Source: Borrelia recurrentis A1
Lineage (GTDB): Bacteria > Spirochaetota > Spirochaetia > Borreliales > Borreliaceae
Assembly: GCF_000019705.1 (NCBI RefSeq)
Contig: NC_011244.1
Coordinates: 186,001 to 250,000 of the forward strand
Direction: 5' to 3'
DNA length: 64,000 nt
Below, in pieces: positions 36,591 to 45,558 of this stretch. Both the position numbers and the translations under genes were made by a program. A model generated the notes under the pieces. That model ran no database searches. It saw nothing but the letters and a program-made list of their open reading frames with translations, and was not told where the DNA came from. How positions within the stretch are numbered: position 1 is the stretch's first letter; each line of letters begins with the position of its first letter.

Positions 36591-38867
36591 ATGAAGAAAT
36601 GTTTATTATTGCTTAAAAATTTGATTGTCTTGCTTATTTTATTACTAAATTCAAGCTTAGCATATTCTCAAAGACTAATTAAACTTGGACAAGAAGAAAT
36701 AAAAAATAAAAATTATTCACAAGCAATAAAAATCTTAAGTGAAGCCATTCAAAAACATCCAAAAGAACAAGACGGATACTACTTCCTAGCAATAGCTTAT
36801 AGAGAAAACAATCAATTAACAGAAGCAGAAGGTGCCCTTCTTGACGGAATTGCAATAGGGGGAAATATTGATTACAAATTATATTTTGAACTGGGAAACA
36901 TAATGTTTAAACGAGGTAAAGGTTATTATAACTTAGCAATAAGATATTATTCTAGCTCTATCAAAAATATGCCCAACTATGATAAGGCACTCCTCAATAG
37001 AGCAAATTCTTATGTTGAACAAGGAAAAATTAATTTTAAAGAAAAAGATTATAAAAATGCGTGGGATTCATACACCATGGCAATTCATGATTACTCTCAA
37101 TTTATTACACTAAAATATGAAAGCTCAAAAAAAAATGCCATCCTACATATGATAGACCTTTTAAGAAATAAAAAAGCTGATCTAGAAAAACTCGATAAAA
37201 CTTTACAAAATAGAAGCGAAGAACACATTGCCAAAGGAAAACCAAAAGAACAGAAAAATACGCAAAAATATGAAAATAAACAAGAGTTTGGCACTGAAAA
37301 ACAGTCTTCAAACTCTCAGCAACATCAAAATTCACAAAATCTAAATCAATCCAATAATCAACAACACAAAAAAGAAATAACTCCTACTCAAAAACCTCAG
37401 CAACATCAAAATTCACAAAATCTAAATCAATCCAATAATCAACAACACAAAAAAGAAATAACTCCTACTCAAAAACCTCAGCAACATCAAAATTCACAAA
37501 ATCTAAATCAATCCAATAATCAACAACACAAAAAAGAAATAACTCCTACTCAAAAACCTCAGCAACATCAAAATTCACAAAATTTAAATCAACACAATAA
37601 TCAACAACACAAAAAAGAAATAACTCCTACTCAAAAACCTCAGCAACATCAAAATTCACAAAATCTAAATCAATCCAATAATCAACAACATAAAAAAGAA
37701 ATAACTCCTACTCAAAAAACTCAGCAACATCAAAATTCACAAAATCTAAATCAATCCAACAATCAACAACATAAAAAAGAAATAACTCCTACTCAAAAAC
37801 CTCAGCAACATCAAAATTCACAAAATCTAAATCAATCCAACAATCAACAACACAAAAAAGAAATAACTCCTACTCAAAAACCTCAGCAACATCAAAATTC
37901 ACAAAATCTAAATCAACACAATAATCAACAACATAAAAAAGAAATAACTCCTACTCAAAAACCTCAGCAACATCAAAATTCACAAAATCTAAATCAATCC
38001 AACAATCAACAACATAAAAAAGAAATAACTCCTACTCAAAAACCTCAGCAACATCAAAATTCACAAAATTTAAACCAACACAATAATCAACAACACAAAA
38101 AAGAAATAACTCCTACTCAAAAACCTCAGCAACATCAAAATTCACAAAATTTAAATCAACACAATAATCAACAACACAAAAAAGAAATAACTCCTACTCA
38201 AAAACCTCAGCAACATCAAAATTCACAAAATCTAAATCAATCCAATAATCAACAACATAAAAAAGAAATAACTCCTACTCAAAAACCTCAGCAACATCAA
38301 AATTCACAAAATCTAAATCAATCCAACAATCAACAACATAAAAAAGAAATAACTCCTACTCAAAAACCTCAGCAACATCAAAATTCACAAAATCTAAATC
38401 AAAACAACAATCAACAACACAAAAAAGAAATAACTCCTACTCAAAAACCTCAGCAACATCAAAATTCACAAAATCTAAATCAAAACAATAATCAACAACA
38501 TAAAAAAGAAATAACTCCTACTCAAAAACTTCAGCAACATCAAAATTCACAAAATCTAAATCAAAACAACAATCAACAACACAAAAAAGAAATAACTCCT
38601 ACTCAAAAACCTCAGCAACATCAAAATTCACAAAATCTAAATCAACACAATAATCAACAACACAAAAAAGAAATAACTCCTACTCAAAAACCTCAGCAAC
38701 ATCAAAATTCACAAAATCTAAATCAAAACAACAATCAACAACACAAAAAAGAACATCAAAATAAAAAAACAATGCTTAAAGAAAAATTTGCCGATAATGT
38801 AAAAACAAATTCTTTAATTGAATTAGACAAAATTAATTGGCAAGAGGAGTTAAATATAGATGAATAA
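36591..38867 (+). CDS. Secreted TPR protein with 27-residue Q/N-rich tandem repeats
   Basis: A 758-residue protein: signal peptide about residues 1-26 (ends AYSQ), two to four TPR units (about 27-190), a charged linker, a repeat block at residues 243-721 and a 37-residue unique tail. The block has 17 complete copies and one 20-residue partial copy of a 27-residue unit that begins QQHQNSQNLNQ and ends EITPTQKP, about 48% Q+N. Position 12 of the unit varies S/H/N; the rest is almost invariant. The gene overlaps the downstream Lmp1-like gene by eight bases. In B. burgdorferi the repeats are, as I recall, inside Lmp1 itself. The protein is probably periplasmic or surface exposed. Confidence 0.85.
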   Translation: MKKCLLLLKNLIVLLILLLNSSLAYSQRLIKLGQEEIKNKNYSQAIKILSEAIQKHPKEQDGYYFLAIAYRENNQLTEAEGALLDGIAIGGNIDYKLYFELGNIMFKRGKGYYNLAIRYYSSSIKNMPNYDKALLNRANSYVEQGKINFKEKDYKNAWDSYTMAIHDYSQFITLKYESSKKNAILHMIDLLRNKKADLEKLDKTLQNRSEEHIAKGKPKEQKNTQKYENKQEFGTEKQSSNSQQHQNSQNLNQSNNQQHKKEITPTQKPQQHQNSQNLNQSNNQQHKKEITPTQKPQQHQNSQNLNQSNNQQHKKEITPTQKPQQHQNSQNLNQHNNQQHKKEITPTQKPQQHQNSQNLNQSNNQQHKKEITPTQKTQQHQNSQNLNQSNNQQHKKEITPTQKPQQHQNSQNLNQSNNQQHKKEITPTQKPQQHQNSQNLNQHNNQQHKKEITPTQKPQQHQNSQNLNQSNNQQHKKEITPTQKPQQHQNSQNLNQHNNQQHKKEITPTQKPQQHQNSQNLNQHNNQQHKKEITPTQKPQQHQNSQNLNQSNNQQHKKEITPTQKPQQHQNSQNLNQSNNQQHKKEITPTQKPQQHQNSQNLNQNNNQQHKKEITPTQKPQQHQNSQNLNQNNNQQHKKEITPTQKLQQHQNSQNLNQNNNQQHKKEITPTQKPQQHQNSQNLNQHNNQQHKKEITPTQKPQQHQNSQNLNQNNNQQHKKEHQNKKTMLKEKFADNVKTNSLIELDKINWQEELNIDE
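37317..38753 (+). repeat. In-frame 81-bp tandem repeat array (17.7 copies)
   Basis: An exact 81-base period starts at CAG 37317 and runs without frame change to 38753: 17 full copies and a 60-base partial. Copies differ at only a few places, chiefly the codon for repeat residue 12 (TCC, CAC or AAC), AAT/AAC and CAC/CAT. The first three copies are identical. The consensus unit has 21 C and only two G on the plus strand, so the skew is extreme. Near-identity implies recent amplification or homogenisation, so copy number is probably variable. Confidence 0.97.
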
Positions 38868-41205
38868 AAGAAAAAATTTACCCATACTAATAATTTTAAT
38901 AATATTACTCATTACCTCATTTGGAGGTCTTGGTTATTATATATACAAAGAAAGACTAAATAAGAATAACCAAGAAATAATGTTAAATGAAGTCAAAAAT
39001 AGCATTATGGATAGAAACTATAAAAAAGCACATTCAATAACAAAAATTCTAAAAGATAAATATCCTCAAAACACAGATATTGCAATGATTGAAAACACTC
39101 TCTCAGAACTTGCAAATGATAGTCCATTTGAATCAAAAAATTTACAAAGAGATACTGCTAACCAAATATTAGATAAAATACAAGGAAAAGAACAATCAAT
39201 ACCACTTGATAATGAAAACTCCGAAATTGCTTTTAACAATAAATACATCAAAGACACTACAAAAATAGAAAATTATGCTGATAGACAAGATAATACTGGT
39301 ATTGCAAATGAAAATATTTTAGAATTCAATCAAAATACAATACCCCAAAATTTAAACGACAATACAAATACAATAAAAGAACAACAGAAATCAAATATAG
39401 AAAATAAGAATGATACAGATGATAAAAAAAATTTATTTAACTTGCAAAAACTAAAAGCAAGCTTAAACAAAGAATTAGATCAAACCAATACAGATCAAAC
39501 AAACACCAAGCCAAAAAAAATTATAAAAACAGATCACAAAAATAAAGATAAAGCAACAACAGATAATTTGATACAAGATAATACAAAACAAACTACAGCA
39601 AAAAAGGAAAACTTTACCATTAGTAAACCAAAAACTAAAATAGAAAACATAAAAGACACACCTAAAAATCAAATTATTGACAAAATAGAAATACCTTATA
39701 ATTATTCAACAAAAAAAATACTTTATGAAATATTAGATAATATTAATACTGGCAATTCTTTACTTGCAAAAGAAAGAATTAATGAACTTGTAAAAAAAGG
39801 ACTAAATGAACAATTTAGTAAAATTAATGATTTAATTGATAAACAAAAAAATCAAGAAGCAGCTCAACTTTTAATCAAATTAATAAAACAAGATGTCAAA
39901 CCAAACCAAACTAGTAAAAGACAAGCTCCTTTGGAAAAGGAGCTTTTAAAACAAAAACTTCCTATAGAAGAAATTCCACCCATAAAAGAGCAACCAATAG
40001 ACACCCAAATACAAACAGAAAAAGACCCTAATATAGAACCAAATCAATCTATGCAAAATTCACAAAAATTACAAACCCTTAAAACGCTAGCATCAAAAAA
40101 TGAAAAACAAAAAAATTTTAAAAAAGCAGAAACAATTTATGAAGAAATTGCAAATACAACAAACAATGAAGAAGATCACTACAAGCTTGGCATCATAAAA
40201 TTCAAACTTAAAAAATATGAAGAATCACTCCAAGCTTTTGATAAAGCAATATCTCTAAACCCACAACACAAAAAAGCATATACAAATAAAGGAACAAGTT
40301 TAATAGCATTAAATAAACCACAACAAGCAATTAAAGAATTCGAAAAGGCAATCGCAATAGATCAAAATTATGATAATGCCTATTATAAAAAAGGAATAGC
40401 AGAAGAACAAGATAATGATAAACAAAATGCTTTCATTAGTTTTAAGAAAGCTTATGAAATTACAAAAAATCCTCATTACGCTTTAAAAGCAGGTATTATA
40501 GCAAATCATCTTGGAGATTTTAAAAACAGTGAAAAATATCTCAAGCAATCAAATACCTCACTTAATGCAAAAAATGATATTATGTTTTACAATTTATCAA
40601 TGGCAAATTTTAAAAATAACCATCTCAATGAATCACTCATAAATATAAATAAAGCTCTTAATATAAATCCAACACAAACTGAATATTTATATTTAAAAGC
40701 ATCTATTTATCTAACAAAAGAAAATTATAATGAAGCAGTACCGCTATATAATACTGTAATTTCAAAAAATCCTGACAATATTACGGCTCATATAAATTTA
40801 GCAAAGGCATATGAAAAATTAAAAAACATACCAAAAGCAATATCAATTCTCGAAAAGATTAGTAATAAAAATCATGCAATAGCACTAAATAATCTTGGCA
40901 TACTCTATAAAAATCAAAAAAACTATCAAAAAGCAATAGAAGTTTTTCAAAAAGCAGAAGCTCAATCAAATATTGATGCAAAATACAATCTTGCAACTAC
41001 CTTTTTTGCTATTAAAGATAATAAAAAAGCCATGGAAAAACTAAAAGAATATATAAAAATAAATCCTAACAATCCAGAAGCTCTACATGCATTAGGAATA
41101 ATAGAATATACCGAATATGGTAATGACAAAATACTTAAAGAAGTTATTAAAAAATTTCCTAATTATACACAAAATAAAACAATAACAGAAATAATAGGCA
41201 AATGA
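38860..41205 (+). CDS. Lmp1-like TPR membrane protein
   Basis: A 781-residue protein with a short basic N-terminus, one membrane anchor (about residues 8-27), a long polar K/N/T/Q-rich linker to about 390, and a C-terminal TPR domain of about ten units (for example [22 protein letters not shown]). Its place before mutL and its TPR C-terminus match BB_0210 (Lmp1), a surface-located protein of B. burgdorferi, though the Lmp1 tandem repeats are missing here and lie in the previous gene. It has its own GGAG and ATG overlapping the upstream stop. mutL overlaps its end by four bases. Confidence 0.8.
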
Positions 41206-43037
41206 ACAAAATAAAATTTCTAGATAAAACTCTGGTACAAAAAATAGCAGCAGGAGAAGCTATAGATAGACCTTGCTCTATTTTAAGAGAATTACTTGAT
41301 AATGCAATAGACTCTGGAGCAGACAAAATAGAAGTTTTTATTGAAGAAGGTGGAATTCGAAGAATACTAATAACAGATAATGGCAGTGGAATTAGCAAAG
41401 AAGATTTAAAAATATGTTATCTACCTCATACCACTTCAAAAATAAACGAAGAAAAGGATCTTGAGAGAATCCAAACATTAGGATTTCGAGGAGAAGCTTT
41501 GTCAAGTATAGCCATTTGTTCAAATCTTATGATAACAAGTTCTATTACAGGAGAAAATAGCTATCAAATTGAAATTGAAAATGGTATTGAAAAATATTTT
41601 AAAAAACAATCTGCAATAAATGGCACAATGGTAGATGTTACAAATCTATTTCACAACTTTCCAGCAAGAAAAAGATTCTTAAAAAAAGACTCTATAGAAA
41701 CTAAAATGTGTTTAAAAGTATTCGAAGAAAAAGCTGTAACTCATCCTGGTATTGATTTTAAATTAAGTGTAAATAAGGAACTGAAAAAAGTATATTTTAA
41801 AGAGAGTCTAGCAGATAGAGTTCAAAGCGTATATGGAGAGATAATAGAAAACAACAAATTTGGAAAAATAGAAGCTGAATATGATCATGTAAAAATGAAA
41901 ATATTTTTCACTCCACCTAATTTCTCAAGAAAAGATAGACGCAACATCAAAATATTTGTTAACAGAAGACCTATTGAAGAGAAAAGCTTATCTGAATCAA
42001 TAATAAATGGACACAGTAGAATATTAACTTACAAAAATTTTCCTGTATGTTACTTATTCCTAGAAATAGACACTACACATGTTGACTTTAATATACATCC
42101 TCAAAAAAAGGAAGTAAGATTTTTTAATTTGCCATTTTTGCCCAAACAAATTTCAAATAATATTAATGAATTTTTTGATAGAGAAAAACAAGAAATTTTA
42201 CAAGATTATCATAATGTAATAATAAAAAGACAATTAACAAACGATGCTCATTTATTACACCCTGAAAACGATTTAACAAATTCTAATTTTAAAACATATG
42301 AAATTACACAAGATGAAGATTTAATCCTAGATAAACCTAAAAACAATAAAGTAACAAATATAATAGAAGATAAAGTAAAATTTGAAGGTCAAATATCACA
42401 AAAATACAAACCATCATTTAAACAGCATATCCAAAAAATTTTTATAAAAACTTCTAAAATGCCAAATAACTTTCAAAAATCAACACAAACAAATGAATTT
42501 AAATATATGGGACAATTATTTTCAGAATTTTTAATAGTAGAAAACGCTAATGAAATTTACTTTATAGACCAACATGCACTCCATGAAAAAATCATATATC
42601 AAACACTAATAAATTCAGAAAAAACTATACAAAAACTTTTAGTACCAATTGAATTTCAAGTAGAATGTGAAGATACAGATAAAATATTAACAAGTGAATT
42701 AGAAGAATATAAAAAAATAGACATCATAGTAAAAAAAATACAAAACCAAACTTATAGACTTGAATCTATTCCCAATATTTGCAACAAATATGAAAATATT
42801 ATTATTCAATTTTTCAAGACAAGAAAAAGTAAAATAATTGACTCTCTTGAAACCGAATTATATGCAACTCTTGCCTGTAGACAAGCCATTAAATGCAATG
42901 ACACAATTAGCCTAGAATTTAGTCAATTCTTAATAAATGAATTTTTTAATCTTAAATTAAAACACTGCCCACATGGAAGAAAAATTTATCATAAAATTAC
43001 TAAATTTGAACTTGAAAAAAGTGTCAACAGACAATAA
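41202..43037 (+). CDS. mutL: DNA mismatch repair protein MutL
   Basis: A 611-residue MutL. The GHKL ATPase motifs are [24 protein letters not shown] and [13 protein letters not shown], followed by a variable linker and a C-terminal dimerisation domain. The endonuclease motif DQHA-x2-E-x4-E reads [12 protein letters not shown] (D456), so the last glutamate is glutamine, while ACRQAIK and CPHGR are present. It acts with MutS in mismatch repair; strand nicking by MutL would be expected because spirochaetes lack MutH. Start ATGA overlaps the Lmp1-like gene. Confidence 0.95.
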
Positions 43038-43057
43038 AATAAACACAGAAGTTATTT

Positions 43058-44098
43058 ATGAGAAAAGATCTTAAATATAAAATTCAAAAACTAATTCAAC
43101 AAAAGGATAAAGCATTAATTGAACTTGGAAAAGAACTTAAAAATAGCAATATAATAGAACTTAAAAAACTAGAATCTTATACCTCCTTAAAGTTAATTGA
43201 AAAAGAAATATCTCAACTTAAAGCAAATTTAAATAAATCAGAAGAAGTCACACACAAATTAAACGAATTATATAAAAAAAACAAAGATTATACAGCAAGA
43301 GAAAAACATATCTTAAAAGCCTATGAAATAAAGCTCAAAAAAATTATTGAAATCATCATAAATAAATACCCAAACAATCTGTCAATGATTTTAGAACATA
43401 ACCTGGATTTTATCAAATCAACTCTTGCAAAAGATAAATATAAAACAACAGAAATAATAAATTGTAAAGAAAAGATCAATTTTTTTAAAAAACTTATTAT
43501 AAATATAAAACAAATGCTCAAAGACAAAAGAAATAAAACAAACATAAAAAAAATGTCAAAAGAATTTGAAAACAAAATATTAAAACAATACTTAGAATCC
43601 GAAAATTTAGAGGAAACTGTTAATGAATTTATAGAGAATAAAGACTTAAGCACAGAAATTATTGAAGAATATAAATTAATAACCGAAATGAAAACAGAAA
43701 TTTTAAAAATAAATAACGAAATTAAACATGCAAATACAACAAATAACATGCATAATAAAAATAAAATAAAACGGACTATAAATATTGTTCAATTTAAAAA
43801 AGAATCTATCTTAAAAAAGATAGCCGAAGAATTTGTTGAACTATCACAAACAGAAAAGGGCTTAAATAAAACTGGAACAATAAATTCATCCCTAGAAACA
43901 ATAAAAAATTTAAGTAAGCAAATATCAAAGTTGAATAAAGAACTCATAAAAGAAATAAAAAAAAGTGAGATTATAAAAATACAAACAAAAATGCAAGAAC
44001 TTATAAAACATAAAGAATCAATAGAAATAAAATTAAATGAACTAAATTCAAAAATAGAAACTATACAAGATGAAATTCACGAACTTGACAATCAATAA
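43058..44098 (+). CDS. Lysine-rich coiled-coil protein of unknown function
   Basis: A 346-residue, highly charged protein without signal or membrane segment. Long stretches have leucine/isoleucine heptads (about residues 5-80 and 255-346), so it should form extended coiled coils. The composition is dominated by K, E, I and N. It follows mutL by 20 bases. No motif identifies a function. The last codons contain the -35 element of the downstream tRNA promoter. Confidence 0.75.
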   Translation: MRKDLKYKIQKLIQQKDKALIELGKELKNSNIIELKKLESYTSLKLIEKEISQLKANLNKSEEVTHKLNELYKKNKDYTAREKHILKAYEIKLKKIIEIIINKYPNNLSMILEHNLDFIKSTLAKDKYKTTEIINCKEKINFFKKLIINIKQMLKDKRNKTNIKKMSKEFENKILKQYLESENLEETVNEFIENKDLSTEIIEEYKLITEMKTEILKINNEIKHANTTNNMHNKNKIKRTINIVQFKKESILKKIAEEFVELSQTEKGLNKTGTINSSLETIKNLSKQISKLNKELIKEIKKSEIIKIQTKMQELIKHKESIEIKLNELNSKIETIQDEIHELDNQ

Positions 44099-44112
44099 AA
44101 AATCAATATAAT
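44085..44112 (+). promoter_or_regulatory. Consensus sigma-70 promoter for the CAU tRNA
   Basis: TTGACA (44085-44090), a 16-base spacer and TATAAT (44107-44112): both hexamers are full consensus. The -35 lies in the last codons of the upstream coiled-coil gene. The predicted start near 44119 leaves a 35-base 5' leader containing a perfect hairpin before the tRNA. Confidence 0.8.
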
Positions 44113-44128
44113 GATCTATGGTATTTCT

Positions 44129-44150
44129 AAGCTTTATGCGTATAAAGCTT
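44129..44150 (+). other. Perfect hairpin in the pre-tRNA leader
   Basis: AAGCTTTAT-GCGT-ATAAAGCTT: nine perfect base pairs with a four-base loop, ending three bases before the tRNA 5' end. It lies downstream of the consensus promoter, so it is in the precursor transcript. It has no T-run and is not a terminator. Confidence 0.7.
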
Positions 44151-44153
44151 ATG

Positions 44154-44227
44154 GGGCCTATAGCTCAGTTGGTTAGAGCACCCGACTCATAATCGGGTGG
44201 TCCCAGGTTCAAGTCCTGGTGGGCCCA
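44154..44227 (+). tRNA. tRNA with CAU anticodon, probably tRNA-Ile2 (lysidine type)
   Basis: A 74-base cloverleaf with acceptor GGGCCTA/TGGGCCC, D arm AGCTCAGTTGGTTAGAGC, anticodon stem-loop CCCGA-CTCATAA-TCGGG and T arm CCAGGTTCAAGTCCTGG. The discriminator is A and CCA is not encoded. The CGACTCATAATCG core and GGTTCAAGTCC resemble tRNA-Ile2, whose CAU is changed to lysidine-AU by TilS, more than elongator tRNA-Met. A Met assignment cannot be excluded. Confidence 0.9.
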
Positions 44228-44229
44228 AA

Positions 44230-44883
44230 TTAGTTTAGTTTAAAAAATAGATTAGAATATTTACCCATATGATAAAATCCTATATAAGTATCAAGATTAT
44301 TATCCATCTGGATATTCATTAAGTCATTAATCTTAATAATTGAATATAAAAAATTAATTTCATCTTTGGAGGTTTTAATTAAAAATAAATTATTACTACT
44401 AATTTCATTTAACTTTTCTACATCTTTTGACTTATATACATGATCATAAATTGAGGCCAATTCTTCATTTGACAAATTTAAACTTATAATAACATCCTTG
44501 CTATATACTCTCATTCCAGAATCAATAAGATGAACCTTTGCCACGAAACTATCAAAAGTTTTATCAGCAAAATTAAATCTTAAGTCTTTACAATAAAGAA
44601 CATCCTGTCCAAGAATAGAATTAACAAAAGAAGATGAATATTTATCTTTAACTACTTCTATAAATTCTCTACTATCCATGTTTTCAATAATAAACTTATT
44701 CAGAGTACCAGCATTTAAAACTTTAACAGCAAAATCAAAAGTCATAAAATAATCAAACTTATCTTTATTAAAATAATAATTAATTACATAATCAACTTCC
44801 CTGATCTCAGGATAGTTCATCTCACAAGAACAAAAAATTATTAAAAAAAATAATACTATATTAAACTTTAACTCTCTCAGCAT
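44230..44883 (-). CDS. Putative lipoprotein of unknown function
   Basis: A 217-residue protein with a lipoprotein-type signal (hydrophobic core VLFFLIIF, lipobox FCSC with cysteine 20). The mature part has alternating charged and hydrophobic stretches and no known motif. The ATG at 44883 overlaps the end of efp, so it is co-transcribed with efp. Its end is three bases from the convergent tRNA. Cysteines occur at both positions 18 and 20; I take residue 20 as the modified one. Confidence 0.7.
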   Translation of the reverse strand: MLRELKFNIVLFFLIIFCSCEMNYPEIREVDYVINYYFNKDKFDYFMTFDFAVKVLNAGTLNKFIIENMDSREFIEVVKDKYSSSFVNSILGQDVLYCKDLRFNFADKTFDSFVAKVHLIDSGMRVYSKDVIISLNLSNEELASIYDHVYKSKDVEKLNEISSNNLFLIKTSKDEINFLYSIIKINDLMNIQMDNNLDTYIGFYHMGKYSNLFFKLN

Positions 44884-45439
44884 ATTCTTTGGTTTCAGAA
44901 TTAACTAAAATTTTATCCCCAATATTAATAAAAAGAGGTGCCTTTACTACCAAATCTGTATGCAAAGTAACATTTTTCATAGCATTAGTAACAGTATCTC
45001 CCTTAACAGCAATCTCAGCATCTACAACTTCAAATGCAACCTTTGGTGGCAACTTCAAATCAATAACTTCATTACCCCACTTAATAAGAGAATAAACCTC
45101 GGCTTCTTGCAAAAATAAAACCTTATCTTCAAGATTTACAACATCTCTTAAATTAACACTAAATTGATCATATGTCTCTAAATCCATAAAAATAAGACTC
45201 TCATTATCTTTATAAAGATATTGAGAATTAACCTCTAACACTTCAATTTCCTCCACCGTATCAGATCCTTTTAAAGTTTCCTTAATAACAGATTTATTTT
45301 TAAGATTTTTAAGTTTTAATCTTACAATGGAACCTCCCCTACCCATTTTTGAAAATTCACGCTCAAGAACAATATGTGGCATACCCTTAAATAGCAAAAA
45401 AGAACCTTTATCAATATCTCCGGATTTAATTGTACTCAT
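44861..45439 (-). CDS. efp: Elongation factor P
   Basis: A 192-residue EF-P with three beta-barrel domains. The N-terminal KGSFLLFKGMPHIVLEREFSK and C-terminal GDKILVNSETKEYAERV fit the family. It relieves ribosome stalling at polyproline. The tip residue, lysine 34 in E. coli, is arginine here (K31-M-G-R34-G-G), so modification by lysylation is impossible; an arginine-rhamnosylation system or no modification are alternatives. GAGG lies before the ATG. It is followed in overlap by a lipoprotein gene and is divergent from pstS. Confidence 0.95.
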   Translation of the reverse strand: MSTIKSGDIDKGSFLLFKGMPHIVLEREFSKMGRGGSIVRLKLKNLKNKSVIKETLKGSDTVEEIEVLEVNSQYLYKDNESLIFMDLETYDQFSVNLRDVVNLEDKVLFLQEAEVYSLIKWGNEVIDLKLPPKVAFEVVDAEIAVKGDTVTNAMKNVTLHTDLVVKAPLFINIGDKILVNSETKEYAERVKV

Positions 45440-45504
45440 CTAATACCTCAAATTTCTAATGTGTATAATAACTTATATCAAAAAATCAAAATATTTACTA
45501 TTCA

Positions 45505-45532
45505 TTGACTTATCTAAGATTAATGATATTAT
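45505..45532 (+). promoter_or_regulatory. Promoter of pstS
   Basis: TTGACT (45505-45510), a 16-base spacer and TATTAT (45527-45532) preceded by TGA, an extended -10. The start near 45539 gives a leader of about 20 bases carrying AAAGGAG before the ATG at 45559. I see no Pho-box-like direct repeat upstream. Confidence 0.65.
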
Positions 45533-45558
45533 ATATAGTTGTAAAAGGAGTTAATTTA

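Noticed and set aside
37317-38753. CRISPR-like regular repeats
   Set aside because: The repeats are contiguous with no unique spacers, have an 81-base coding period and stay in one reading frame; no cas genes are nearby.
36591-41205. One gene split by a frameshift
   Set aside because: The second frame has its own GGAG, ATG and N-terminal membrane anchor, and the first ends with a unique tail, so two genes are more likely than a sequencing or mutational break.
45505-45558. Upstream 18-codon extension of pstS
   Set aside because: It covers the -35 and -10 elements, starts at a poor site and would bury the lipoprotein signal; ATG 45559 has AAAGGAG.
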